DNA from: Bacillota bacterium
GTDB lineage: Bacteria; Bacillota; Sulfobacillia; Symbiobacteriales; Symbiobacteriaceae
Direction of reading: 5' to 3'
Assembly: GCA_023623185.1 (NCBI GenBank)
Contig: JAMNXV010000101.1
Location: forward strand, 1-40,099
Length of the DNA stretch: 40,099 bases
Positions 32,167-39,466 of the stretch are shown one piece after another. The notes beneath the pieces were generated by a model. That model had not been told where the DNA came from, ran no database searches, and was given only the letters and a program-made list of their open reading frames with translations. How positions within the stretch are numbered: position 1 is the stretch's first letter; the number at the start of each line of letters is the position of its first letter. A program made the position numbers and the translations under genes.

Positions 32167-32634
32167 TTGCAGAAAGTCGGACGGAACGACCCCTGCCCCT
32201 GCGGCAGCGGCCGGAAGTACAAGGCCTGCTGCGGCCTCTACCACGCCGGCATCCAGTATCCCGACACCGTGGAGCGCATGATCCGGAGCCGCTTCACGGC
32301 CTACGCGATCGGCGACGTCAACTACCTCTGGCGCACCACCCATCCCGACAACGAGGCGCGGGCCGGCAAGACCGAGGCAGATTTCAAGCGGGAGACGCTC
32401 CACTACTGTAAGAAGGTGGATTTCACGCGCCTCGTCATTCACGAGACGGAATCCGAGGACGAAAGGGGAATCGCCCGCGGCACGCTCACGGCCTGGTACC
32501 GCGTCGCCGGCCAGCCGGAGGACTCGCTTACCGAGCGCTCCGAGTTCGTGCGAGTGGACGGCCGCCTGCTGTACCTGACCGGCGTCCAAGTCGACGTGCA
32601 GGCCGGCGATGCGCCGCAGGGCGCCGACGACTGA
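32167..32634 (+). CDS. YchJ-family SEC-C motif protein
   Basis: The product has 155 residues. It begins with a SEC-C zinc motif, '[19 protein letters not shown]', followed by the YchJ-type domain '[20 protein letters not shown]' and 'YLWRTTHP'. The SEC-C motif binds zinc and mediates protein contacts in SecA and other proteins; the function of YchJ is unknown. The start is a TTG at 32167 with GAGGTGG about 6 bases upstream; no better start lies in frame. It ends at a strong hairpin one base after the stop codon. Confidence 0.88.
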   Translation: MQKVGRNDPCPCGSGRKYKACCGLYHAGIQYPDTVERMIRSRFTAYAIGDVNYLWRTTHPDNEARAGKTEADFKRETLHYCKKVDFTRLVIHETESEDERGIARGTLTAWYRVAGQPEDSLTERSEFVRVDGRLLYLTGVQVDVQAGDAPQGADD

Positions 32635-32665
32635 ACGGCCGCCCCCGGAAAAAGGGGGCGGCCGT
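32635..32665 (+). terminator. Terminator-like hairpin after the YchJ-family gene
   Basis: ACGGCCGCCCCC (32635-32646) pairs perfectly with GGGGGCGGCCGT (32654-32665) around GGAAAAA. The stem is long, but the 3' side lacks a T-run (TCCGCG). It immediately follows the stop codon and precedes the next gene's promoter. Confidence 0.6.
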
Positions 32666-32740
32666 TCCGCGCGCAGAAACTCATCCGTCCATTCCCACGT
32701 CAAACTAGGGTAGGTCGCTATACGGCAAAGCGGTTTTCTC

Positions 32741-32749
32741 TGCTATAGT
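32741..32749 (+). promoter_or_regulatory. Extended -10 promoter element before the second LCP gene
   Basis: TGC-TATAGT at 32741-32749 is an extended -10 with 5/6 match in the hexamer, 36 bp before the GTG start. The -35 region (around TACGGC) is weak, as is common for extended -10 promoters. Confidence 0.5.
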
Positions 32750-32784
32750 AAGACAGGTAAACTCAGCAACGAGGAGGGCAGCCC

Positions 32785-34296
32785 GTGCACTACACGACAA
32801 AGAAGTCCAAGAAGAAGCGGTGGCACTGGTTGGTCCCTCTCCTTCTCATCCTTGCCCTCGCAGCCGCAATCCGCGCCGTGGCGCTGCATCGCCCGTTCGA
32901 CTCCCCGGCAACTGCCGACCCGGGGCCGTCGGACCCCACGGAGCCGGGAGGCACGTCGGCGGAGACGCCGCCCCCGCTGCAGACGCTGCCGGGAGATCTG
33001 CAGACCTTCCTGGTCATGGGCGTGGAGAGCTGGGAGGGTGAGTGGGGCCGATCGGATTCCATGATGGTGGTGTCGTACGATCCCCGTGAACAGCGGATCG
33101 CGATGCTCTCCATCCCCCGCGACCTGTGGACCTACATCCCCGGCCGCGGGTACGACAAGATCAACCACGCCTACGCGTACGGCGGCCCCGCCCTCTCGGT
33201 GGACACGGTGGAGCGGTTGCTCGGCATGGATATCGACCACTGGGTCTCCATTTCCTTCGAGGGGTTCGTCGAGGTCATCGACGCCCTGAACGGCGTGGAG
33301 GTCAACCCGCCTGAACCGCTCTATTACGTCGATCCCTCCGATTTCCGCTTCGGACCCGACGGGCTCGTCATCGACATCAAGGCGGGGCCGCAGGTGATGG
33401 ACGGCCTGACCGCGCTGAAGTACGCCCGCTTCCGGGCCGACTCCGAGGGCGACCTGGGGCGCATGCGGCGCCAGCAGGAGATTATCCAGGCCGCCGTGAA
33501 GAAGGCCGCGACGCCGGCCGTTTTCACGCGGGCGCCGCAGCTCATCTCGGCCCTTTACCACACCATCGGCACCGACATGACTCTGGGCGAGATGGTGAGG
33601 CTGGCCGCCGCGGGGCGGCAGGCCCTGAACAACCCGCTGATCACGGGCACGATTGAGGCCGATGAGTACTGGATTGACGGCATTTTCTACTTCGGCGCCG
33701 ACCTCGTGGATCTGCGGACGGCGGCTTACGAGCTGCTGGTGGGCGAGCCGCCAGATGAGGCGTTCCTGGCCCAGGCCCGTGCCGACAACCAGGAGTACCA
33801 GTCGGTCCTGCAGCAGGAGGTGGCCCGGTCCCGGGCGGAAGCCGCCGCCCGCGCGGGGGAGGAAGAGGGCGAGCCAGGTGAAGGCGAGGACGATGGCGAG
33901 CCGGGCGGAGAGACCGCGCAGGGGCCGGGTGATGCCGAGGGAGATGAGGGGGCGGCGGAAGGCTCCGGCGATCCCTCGGGCGACGAGACCGGCGGTGAGG
34001 CAGGCGTCGGGGCCGAGCCCTGGGCCACGGTGAACCTGGTGGACGCCACCGGCGAGGGCGTGGCCTGGGCCTACGTGGAGCTGCTGGAGGCCGCAGGGCT
34101 GCAGGTCTCGCGGGTGCACGAGAGCCAGGCGGTTCTGCCGACGACGCTGGCGCTGGTGCGGGGCCCGCATCTGGATGAGGGCGCCGTGACGGACCAGCTG
34201 GCCGGCATCCTGCCCGGGGTGGTGGTCACCATGCAGCCGGATCCCACCGCCGTGGACGACATCGACCTGGTACTGGGGATCGACATGCTGCCCTGA
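32785..34296 (+). CDS. LytR-CpsA-Psr (LCP) family protein with LytR_C domain
   Basis: The product has 503 residues. A lysine-rich N-terminus and one membrane helix (about 14-33) precede a Pro-rich linker and the LCP domain: 'FLVMGVESWEGEWGRSDSMM', 'MLSIPRDLWTYIPG', 'KINHAYAYGG' and 'KYARFRADSEGDLGRMRRQQ'. A Glu/Gly/Asp-rich, probably disordered segment (about 352-410) links it to a C-terminal LytR_C domain ('ATVNLVDATGEGVAWAYVEL'). LCP proteins transfer lipid-linked polymers to the wall; LytR_C occurs in a subset. The GTG at 32785 follows GAGGAGGG. It is preceded by its own promoter and followed by a hairpin region. Confidence 0.9.
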   Translation: MHYTTKKSKKKRWHWLVPLLLILALAAAIRAVALHRPFDSPATADPGPSDPTEPGGTSAETPPPLQTLPGDLQTFLVMGVESWEGEWGRSDSMMVVSYDPREQRIAMLSIPRDLWTYIPGRGYDKINHAYAYGGPALSVDTVERLLGMDIDHWVSISFEGFVEVIDALNGVEVNPPEPLYYVDPSDFRFGPDGLVIDIKAGPQVMDGLTALKYARFRADSEGDLGRMRRQQEIIQAAVKKAATPAVFTRAPQLISALYHTIGTDMTLGEMVRLAAAGRQALNNPLITGTIEADEYWIDGIFYFGADLVDLRTAAYELLVGEPPDEAFLAQARADNQEYQSVLQQEVARSRAEAAARAGEEEGEPGEGEDDGEPGGETAQGPGDAEGDEGAAEGSGDPSGDETGGEAGVGAEPWATVNLVDATGEGVAWAYVELLEAAGLQVSRVHESQAVLPTTLALVRGPHLDEGAVTDQLAGILPGVVVTMQPDPTAVDDIDLVLGIDMLP

Positions 34297-34367
34297 CCAC
34301 AGGTGTCTTGCCTTGAACACAGACGTGTTACCTTGACCATACATGAGCAGTTGAAGGTTGCGAGCGA

Positions 34368-34409
34368 AGGCGCCTCTTGCGGCCGCACGGCGGCCCACCG
34401 GAGGCGCCT
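34368..34409 (+). terminator. Possible terminator downstream of the second LCP gene
   Basis: AGGCGCCTC (34368-34376) can pair with GAGGCGCCT (34401-34409) around a GC-rich loop that itself contains GCGGCC/GGCGGC complementarity. CTTCCT follows. It lies in the 208-bp gap between the LCP gene and zur. At 34299-34339 the gap also holds an imperfect 20-bp direct repeat of the form CACAG-n-GTGT-n-CCTTGA. Confidence 0.35.
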
Positions 34410-34434
34410 CTTCCTATGGACGCAAGGCTCTGTG

Positions 34435-34463
34435 TTGACACGGGAGCTGGCGGGGGCTAAACT
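34435..34463 (+). promoter_or_regulatory. Promoter of the Fur-family regulator gene
   Basis: TTGACA (34435-34440), a perfect -35, is followed after 17 bp by TAAACT (34458-34463). The ATG lies 42 bp after the -10. An AATTTTACT element at 34472-34480 overlaps the expected transcription start. Confidence 0.75.
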
Positions 34464-34471
34464 CAAATAGG

Positions 34472-34480
34472 AATTTTACT
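34472..34480 (+). promoter_or_regulatory. Candidate Zur half-operator at the zur promoter
   Basis: AATTTTACT is the reverse complement of AGTAAAATT, which forms most of the palindrome found ahead of znuA. Its place over the expected transcription start would allow autoregulation. The second half is degenerate here. Confidence 0.35.
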
Positions 34481-34504
34481 GGATATGACTAGGAGGGGCG
34501 CAGG

Positions 34505-34951
34505 ATGACGGTGGAGCAGGTTCTGCAGCGTCTGAAGGAGATGGGGTGCAAGCTGACGCCCCAGCGTCGGCTCATCGTCGAAGTCCTGCTGGACGCCGGT
34601 GAGAACGCGCTGACCGCCGATGAGATCTACCAGCAGGTGCGCCGGACCTATCCCGAGATCGGGCTGGACACCATCTACCGCAACCTGCGGCTGATGGTGC
34701 GTCTGAACGTGGTGAACGAAGTGAAGCTGACCGGGCGGACGGCTCAGTACTCGCTGAACCGGGAGATGCATAACCACAGCCTGGTCTGCCTGGAGTGCGG
34801 TGTGGAGATTCCCCTGGCCCACTGCCCCATCAAGGAACTGGAGGCGGTGGCGCTGGAGCAGCACGGCTTCGTCATCTCGGCGCACCACATCGAGCTGTTC
34901 GGCTACTGCCCCGACTGCGCCGCCGTCGGAGACAGTAAAATTACTACTTGA
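34505..34951 (+). CDS. zur: Fur-family metalloregulator, probably Zur
   Basis: The product has 148 residues. The winged helix spans about 5-80 ('LTPQRRLIVEVLL', 'DTIYRNLRLMVRLNVVNEV'). The metal-binding and dimerisation part has 'HNHSLVCLECG' with a CxxC and a second CxxC in 'GYCPDCA', the structural zinc site of Fur proteins. The sensing site includes His and Glu in 'FVISAHHIELFG'. Gene order directly ahead of znuACB makes a zinc-sensing Zur the best call over Fur or PerR, but residues alone do not prove it. The ATG has AGGAGG upstream. A candidate operator lies over its own promoter. Confidence 0.82.
   Translation: MTVEQVLQRLKEMGCKLTPQRRLIVEVLLDAGENALTADEIYQQVRRTYPEIGLDTIYRNLRLMVRLNVVNEVKLTGRTAQYSLNREMHNHSLVCLECGVEIPLAHCPIKELEAVALEQHGFVISAHHIELFGYCPDCAAVGDSKITT
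34934..34945 (+). promoter_or_regulatory. Candidate Zur operator upstream of znuA
   Basis: AGTAAAATTACT is a perfect 5-2-5 palindrome, AT-rich in otherwise GC-rich DNA. It overlaps the last codons of the regulator gene and lies just before the -35 of the znuA promoter. A related sequence occurs at the zur promoter. Confidence 0.45.
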
Positions 34952-34977
34952 CAGTTATCCGATGTGGAGCACAGAAT
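34948..34977 (+). promoter_or_regulatory. Promoter of znuACB
   Basis: TTGACA (34948-34953) with an 18-bp spacer and CAGAAT (34972-34977), about 50 bp before the znuA ATG. The -35 overlaps the stop codon of the upstream regulator gene. Confidence 0.6.
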
Positions 34978-35026
34978 ACCCTGGTGGGACACGAGAAATC
35001 GGTTTTCATCGCAGAAGGAGGGCTGC

Positions 35027-36076
35027 ATGAGGATGCGCCGACTGAGATGGCTCGCAGCACTGGCGCTGACGCTCATGCTGGTTGGCGGCTGCGGGGGGAC
35101 GAACGTCACGCGCAGGGGAGCTTCGGCCTTTGTGGGGGACGGCCGGCTGCGGGTGGCCACCAGCATCTATCCGGTATACGAGTTCGCACGGGCGGTGGGG
35201 GGAGACCAGGTCGATCTGGTCAACCTGGTGCCGCCGGGCACGGAGCCCCACGACTGGGAACCCTCGGTGGGCGACATCCGCACCCTGAACGACGCCCAGG
35301 TCTTCCTGTATAACGGGGCGGGTTTCGAACACTGGGTCGACGCGGCGCTGGCCTCGCTGGACAACCGTGACCTCATGGCGGTGGAGACCAGCGAAGGGTT
35401 TGCGCTGCTGGACGCCGCCGGGCACGGGCACAGCCACGAGGGCGAACTTGTACACGATGAACATGACCCTGACCAGGCACACGAAGACGACGACCACCAC
35501 GCTGACCCCGAGCACGAAGACAGCGACCACCACGCCCACGATCACGGGGACCTGGATCCCCACATCTGGCTCGACCCCAACGGGGCGGCGCACACGGTGG
35601 CGCGGATCCGCGACGCCCTCGCGGCCGCCGATCCCGCCAACGCGGAGGTGTATCGCAGCAACGCCGAGGCCTACCTGGCGGAGCTGGCGGCGCTGGATGA
35701 GGAGTTTGCCGCCGGCCTCGCCCGGTGCGAGCGGCGGGTCTTCTTCACCACCCACGCGGCGTTCGGCTACCTGGCCCACCGCTACGGCCTGGAGCAGCAT
35801 GCCATCATGGGGCTGGCCGCGGAGGCCGAGCCGACCCCCAGGGCGCTGAAGGCGGTGGTGGATGCGGCCCGGGAGCACGACGTGCAGTACATCTTCTTCG
35901 AAACGCTGGTGAGCGACAAGGTCGCGCGGGTGGTGGCGGACGAGGTCGGCGCCGAGACCTTGGTGCTCAACCCCTTCGAGGGGCTGACGCCCGAGCAGAT
36001 CGCGGCGGGCGAGGACTACCTCTCCGTAATGCGGCAGAACCTGACCAACCTGCGCAAGGCGCTGGGGTGCCAGTGA
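35027..36076 (+). CDS. znuA: Zinc ABC transporter substrate-binding lipoprotein ZnuA
   Basis: The product has 349 residues of the cluster A-I metal-binding family. The signal peptide ends in a lipobox, 'LMLVGGC', so it is a membrane-anchored lipoprotein. After 'RVATSIYPVYEFARAVGG' and the zinc-site His in 'PPGTEPHDWEPS' comes a His/Asp-rich loop (about residues 133-180), the flexible zinc-collecting loop of ZnuA proteins. Further ligands lie in 'DPHIWLDPNGA', 'TTHAAFGYLAHRYGL' and 'FFETLVSDKVA'. The ATG at 35027 follows AAGGAGGG at 4 bases; the upstream in-frame start would run into the promoter. It is the first gene of znuACB. Confidence 0.93.
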   Translation: MRMRRLRWLAALALTLMLVGGCGGTNVTRRGASAFVGDGRLRVATSIYPVYEFARAVGGDQVDLVNLVPPGTEPHDWEPSVGDIRTLNDAQVFLYNGAGFEHWVDAALASLDNRDLMAVETSEGFALLDAAGHGHSHEGELVHDEHDPDQAHEDDDHHADPEHEDSDHHAHDHGDLDPHIWLDPNGAAHTVARIRDALAAADPANAEVYRSNAEAYLAELAALDEEFAAGLARCERRVFFTTHAAFGYLAHRYGLEQHAIMGLAAEAEPTPRALKAVVDAAREHDVQYIFFETLVSDKVARVVADEVGAETLVLNPFEGLTPEQIAAGEDYLSVMRQNLTNLRKALGCQ

Positions 36077-36852
36077 TGATGACGAATCCAGTCGTTGAGG
36101 TGCGCGACGTCAGCTTCGGCTACGGGAAGGATCTGGTGCTGGAGCGCGTCAGCCTGACGGTGGAGCGCGGCGAGTACCTGGGGCTGATCGGGCCCAACGG
36201 GTCAGGCAAGACCACGCTGCTGCGCCTGATGCTTGGGCTGCTGCCCCTCTCGCAGGGGGAGATCCGCCTGTTCGGCACGCCGGTGCAGAAGTTCCGGGAC
36301 CGCTGGCGGGTGGGCTACGTCGCGCAGAAGGCCGCCTCGTTCAACACCGCCTTTCCGGCCACGGTGGAGGAGGTCGTTTACACGGGGCTGACGGCGCGGC
36401 GCGGCGTTCTGAGGCGGTTCACGCCGTCGGACCGGCTGGCCGTGCGCCAGGCCCTGGACCGTGTGGGGCTGCTACCCTACAAGGACCGGCTGGTGGGCCG
36501 GCTTTCCGGCGGCCAGCAGCAGCGGGTCTTCATCGCCCGGGCCCTGGTCAGCCGGCCGGAGCTGCTGATCCTGGACGAGCCCACCGTCGGGGTCGACGCC
36601 TCCGCGGAAGGGCAGTTCTACCGGCTGATCCGCCGCCTGCGGGAGGAGATGGGGCTGACGGTCATCCTGGTCTCCCACGACATCGGCGCGATCTCGCACG
36701 AGGTCTCGGCGCTGGCCTGCCTCAACCGCCGGCTCTTCTACCATGGCTCGCCGGCTGACTTCGGCACCGATGAGCAGCTGTGCGAGCTCTACGGGCACGA
36801 GGTCATCCGCATCCAGCACCACCATCACCCGGGGGAGGGCGACCGCGCGTGA
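36076..36852 (+). CDS. znuC: Zinc ABC transporter ATP-binding protein ZnuC
   Basis: The product has 258 residues. Walker A is '[17 protein letters not shown]', the Q-loop is in '[16 protein letters not shown]', the ABC signature is '[16 protein letters not shown]', Walker B is '[15 protein letters not shown]' and the switch His is in '[12 protein letters not shown]'. It is the cytoplasmic ATPase of the zinc importer. The C-terminus carries four consecutive His in '[14 protein letters not shown]', which might bind zinc. The ATG at 36076 overlaps the znuA stop (TGATG); a second ATG follows at 36079. It ends overlapping znuB by GTGA. Confidence 0.93.
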   Translation: MMTNPVVEVRDVSFGYGKDLVLERVSLTVERGEYLGLIGPNGSGKTTLLRLMLGLLPLSQGEIRLFGTPVQKFRDRWRVGYVAQKAASFNTAFPATVEEVVYTGLTARRGVLRRFTPSDRLAVRQALDRVGLLPYKDRLVGRLSGGQQQRVFIARALVSRPELLILDEPTVGVDASAEGQFYRLIRRLREEMGLTVILVSHDIGAISHEVSALACLNRRLFYHGSPADFGTDEQLCELYGHEVIRIQHHHHPGEGDRA

Positions 36853-37658
36853 TTGAGATGTTCTCGCTGGCCTTCATGCAGCGGGCCCTGGTGGCCGGGC
36901 TGATCGTCGCCGTGGTGGCGCCTTCCATCGGGCTCTTCCTGGTCCTGCGCCGGCTGGCGCTCTACGGCGATGCGCTCTCGCACGTCACGCTGACCGGCGT
37001 CGCCGCCGGCATGCTGACCAGGACCTACCCCGTGGCCACCGGCCTGCTCTTTGCCGTGGCCGCCTCGCTGGGCATGGACTGGCTCAGGCAGTCGTACCGG
37101 AAGTACAGCGAGATGGCGGTGGCCATCGTGCTGGCCGGCGCCCTCGCCCTGGCGGTCATCCTGCTGTCGCTGGCCACGGGCAGCACGGGGGAAATGATGG
37201 CCTACCTGTTCGGTTCCATCGTCACCGTCAGCCGGACCGACGTGCTGGTGATCGGCGTGCTGGGCGTGGTGGTGCTTGGCTGCGTCTTCCTCCTGTACAA
37301 GGAGCTGCTGGCGTCGACCTTTGACGAAGAGTACGCCCGCATCAGCGGGCTGCCGATCCGGGCGCTGAACACGCTGTTCTACGTTCTGGTCGCGCTGACC
37401 GTGGGCCTCACCATGCGGGTGGTGGGGGCCCTGCTGGTCTCCTCGCTGATGGTGGTGCCCGTGGGGGCCGCCCTGCAGGTGGCCCGCTCCTTCCGGGGAG
37501 CGCTGGCGCTCTCGGTGGGCTTCGGGATGGTCTCGGTGCTGGCGGGGCTGACCCTGGCCTACGTGCTGGACCTGGCCCCCGGCGGCACGGTGGTCTTCAC
37601 GGCGGTGCTCATCCTGCTCCTCATTCTGGCCTACAAGCGGCTGCGCCGCTTGGAATAG
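36849..37658 (+). CDS. znuB: Zinc ABC transporter permease ZnuB
   Basis: The product has 269 residues with eight or more hydrophobic helices and belongs to the ABC-3 metal permease family. Characteristic stretches are 'FLVLRRLALYGDALSHVTLT' (about 32-51), which contains the conserved coupling segment, and 'VGLTMRVVGALLVSSLMVVP' (about 192-211). The GTG start overlaps the znuC stop; the ATG at 36858 is an alternative. It ends the zinc uptake operon, and its stop lies directly against a truncated peptidase gene on the other strand, with no obvious terminator between. Confidence 0.93.
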   Translation: MIEMFSLAFMQRALVAGLIVAVVAPSIGLFLVLRRLALYGDALSHVTLTGVAAGMLTRTYPVATGLLFAVAASLGMDWLRQSYRKYSEMAVAIVLAGALALAVILLSLATGSTGEMMAYLFGSIVTVSRTDVLVIGVLGVVVLGCVFLLYKELLASTFDEEYARISGLPIRALNTLFYVLVALTVGLTMRVVGALLVSSLMVVPVGAALQVARSFRGALALSVGFGMVSVLAGLTLAYVLDLAPGGTVVFTAVLILLLILAYKRLRRLE

Positions 37659-37868
37659 CCCGGACAGCACCGCCTGGGCCACAGAGACATCCGTGAAGAG
37701 CGTGAGCTGCTGGGGCCAGCCTCCGCGGCTGGAGACCCGCCAGAGGTTGGGCTGGCCGCTCATGTCGCTGAGGAAGAGCAGCGAGTCGCCGTCCGGGGCC
37801 AGCTGCATGCCGTAGTTGCGCCGGACTGAGAAGAACTGCTCGAACCGGTAGTGGTGTCGTGGGATCAT
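37659..37868 (-). pseudogene. 5' remnant of an S9-family (prolyl-oligopeptidase-type) peptidase gene
   Basis: On the minus strand an ATG at 37868 has a good ribosome site (GGGAGGT, 9 bases). It opens 69 codons reading 'YRFEQFFSVRRNYGMQLAPD' and then 'LLFLSDMSGQPNLWRVSSRG', 'GGWPQQLTLFTD'. This matches the start of the beta-propeller domain of S9/TolB-like peptidases, which are normally about 600 residues. The resemblance stops at the codon facing the znuB stop. Beyond it the frame only runs antisense through znuB and znuC with no sensible protein. The rest of the gene has evidently been lost by deletion or rearrangement. The remnant is probably non-functional. Confidence 0.65.
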
Positions 37869-38085
37869 CGAGGCGATACCTCCCGCACGGAAAGGCCGTC
37901 TTCATTATTGCGGCATACTCGGAATGCCTCGCCGTGGCCTTTCGCCCCGAGGCGATGTTTTCCCTCGTACCCTGGGTACCTTCTTCCGGCCTCAATAGCG
38001 GCGACCGCAGTGGAGACATGCGAACGGGGCTGTCCCGGCAGAGTGATCTGCTTCCGGGACAGCCCCTTTGCTGCGCGTCTCGGGT
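37869..38085. other. Intergenic region between peptidase remnant and lipoprotein gene
   Basis: The stretch 37869-38025 is of lower GC than its surroundings and probably held the promoter of the truncated peptidase gene; I cannot place -10/-35 hexamers with confidence. Short open frames here are unsupported. The region ends in the strong hairpin at 38026-38066. Confidence 0.4.
38026..38070. terminator. Strong inverted repeat, probable terminator
   Basis: GGGGCTGTCCCGG (38026-38038) pairs perfectly with CCGGGACAGCCCC (38054-38066) across a 15-base loop and is followed on the plus strand by TTTG. It lies 20 bp beyond the stop of the minus-strand lipoprotein gene. It can serve that gene, or block read-through from znuB on the plus strand. 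Confidence 0.6.
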
Positions 38086-39375
38086 CTACTCAAAGGAGAC
38101 GTCGCGGGTGTACTGGTTGGACGGATCCCACAGCATGAAGGACTCGATGCCCAGGTCCCGCAGCGCCTGTACCTGGGCCAACACCTCGGCGGGGCCGTAG
38201 GTGATGCCGCCCATGGAGAAGTCCTGGATCCAGGGCCGGTGCTTCTCGATGGGGAGCCCCTCGGTCCGCTCCAGCGCCTTCTGCATGGAGTTGTAGACGG
38301 TTTCGTACGGCGCGGCGTTGGGATCCTCCAGGCCGTAGGTCCAGGGGGCGTAGTGGGAGGGGTAGACCATTGGCGCGACGTAGTCGACGATCTCGGCGAT
38401 CTGCCGGTAGTCCTGGCCGATCTGCATGTCGTCGCCCTCCGCCACCGAGGTGGTCAGGCCAAACAGGTCGGCGCCGACCACGACCCCCAGGGGCTTCAGT
38501 TCCGCCATCGCGTACCGCAGGAAGTCGTTGATGGGCTTGGTGCGCTGCTCCGCCGTGGTGTCGTGGCCGTTGTAGCCATCGCGCAGGTTCTCGGAGTAGC
38601 GGATGTAGTCGAACTGGATTTCGTCGATGCCGGCGGCGATGGCTTCCTTTGCCACGTCGACGTTGTACTTCCACACGTTCTGGTTGGCCGGGTCCATGAA
38701 GGAGTACGCACCGCCGTCAAACCCCGGAATGGCCCATTCCGGCCGGGCCTTGTACAGCCACTGGTCGTTCATGACGACGATGCGGCCGGCCACCCAGAAG
38801 CCCCGCTCGTGGGCCTCCGCGATGAACGCGGGCAGATCGGCGATCTTGCGCATGTTGGCCCCGATCTCCTGGGCGAGCGGAATGTCCGACTCCCACGAGA
38901 GGTAGCCGTCCTCGGCCTTCAGGTCCAGCACGATGGTGTTGATGCCGGCCGCCCGGGCCCAGTCCAGCAGCGGCCAGACCAGGTCGGGGGAGCCCGCGTA
39001 CCAGCCGGAAAGGTGGAGGCCCCGCACGGGATCGGGCATCTCGCGGGGCGGTGTCGCCGGAACGGCGGGTTCGTCGTCGCCGGGCTTCGCGCCGGCTCCG
39101 GGCACTTCAGCGTCGCCGGGATCAGCGGAGCTGCCGGGGTCGGGAGCCTCACCGTGATCGGGCGTTTCACCGGGATCTGGAGCTTCACCCGGATCGGGCG
39201 CCTCGCCGGGTTCGGCGGGATCTTCTCCACCGGGGCCGGTGATGTTGCCCACCGGCACCTGTCCCGACGGCCCGGGGGGAGCGGTGTTCCCGCCGGGGAG
39301 GGAGCTGCAGCCGGTGATGAGGAGCGATGCAATCAGGACGGAATGAACGACGGCAGAAGTAAGCAGTTTGCGCAT
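38086..39375 (-). CDS. Lipoprotein with glycoside-hydrolase-like domain (DUF4015)
   Basis: The product has 429 residues. A signal peptide with lipobox 'LLITGC' (Cys23) is followed by a Pro/Gly/Asp linker of about 90 residues with repeated P-D-P-G-E-A units. A C-terminal TIM-barrel-like DUF4015 domain then runs: 'VRGLHLSGWYAGSPDLVWPL', 'GINTIVLDLKAEDGYLSWES', 'AGIDEIQFDYIRYSE' and 'VDYVAPMVYPSHYAPWTYGL'. The domain is predicted to act on polysaccharides; Asp and Glu in 'DEIQFDYIRY' are plausible active-site residues. The substrate is unknown. The ATG at 39375 follows GGAGG. It lies alone between hairpin 38026-38066 and the nucleotidase gene. Confidence 0.85.
   Translation of the reverse strand: MRKLLTSAVVHSVLIASLLITGCSSLPGGNTAPPGPSGQVPVGNITGPGGEDPAEPGEAPDPGEAPDPGETPDHGEAPDPGSSADPGDAEVPGAGAKPGDDEPAVPATPPREMPDPVRGLHLSGWYAGSPDLVWPLLDWARAAGINTIVLDLKAEDGYLSWESDIPLAQEIGANMRKIADLPAFIAEAHERGFWVAGRIVVMNDQWLYKARPEWAIPGFDGGAYSFMDPANQNVWKYNVDVAKEAIAAGIDEIQFDYIRYSENLRDGYNGHDTTAEQRTKPINDFLRYAMAELKPLGVVVGADLFGLTTSVAEGDDMQIGQDYRQIAEIVDYVAPMVYPSHYAPWTYGLEDPNAAPYETVYNSMQKALERTEGLPIEKHRPWIQDFSMGGITYGPAEVLAQVQALRDLGIESFMLWDPSNQYTRDVSFE
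39137..39223 (-). repeat. 18-bp imperfect tandem repeat in the lipoprotein linker
   Basis: About five 18-bp units run from roughly 39134 to 39223 in register with the reading frame, each encoding six residues of the form P-D-P-G-E-A. Units differ at several bases. They make a flexible, negatively charged spacer between the membrane anchor and the enzyme domain. Confidence 0.7.
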
Positions 39376-39466
39376 TGGCCAGCCTCCGGTTTCGGACCTT
39401 GATACTCGTTAGACGAAGCCGGGGGCACTTTCGTTTGCATGTTGCGCGATTGAGGTGGTAGCAGTT

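Noticed and set aside
27834-32222. A 1462-codon open frame on the minus strand opposite dnaE2
   Set aside because: It is antisense to a clear DnaE2, has no ribosome site, is rich in His/Arg/Gly/Pro, and reflects the lack of stop codons in one shadow frame of GC-rich coding DNA.
36825-37658. Extension of the peptidase remnant frame through znuB and znuC antisense
   Set aside because: Beyond 37659 the translation is Gln/His/Gly-rich low-complexity shadow sequence. Only the first 69 codons resemble a real protein family.
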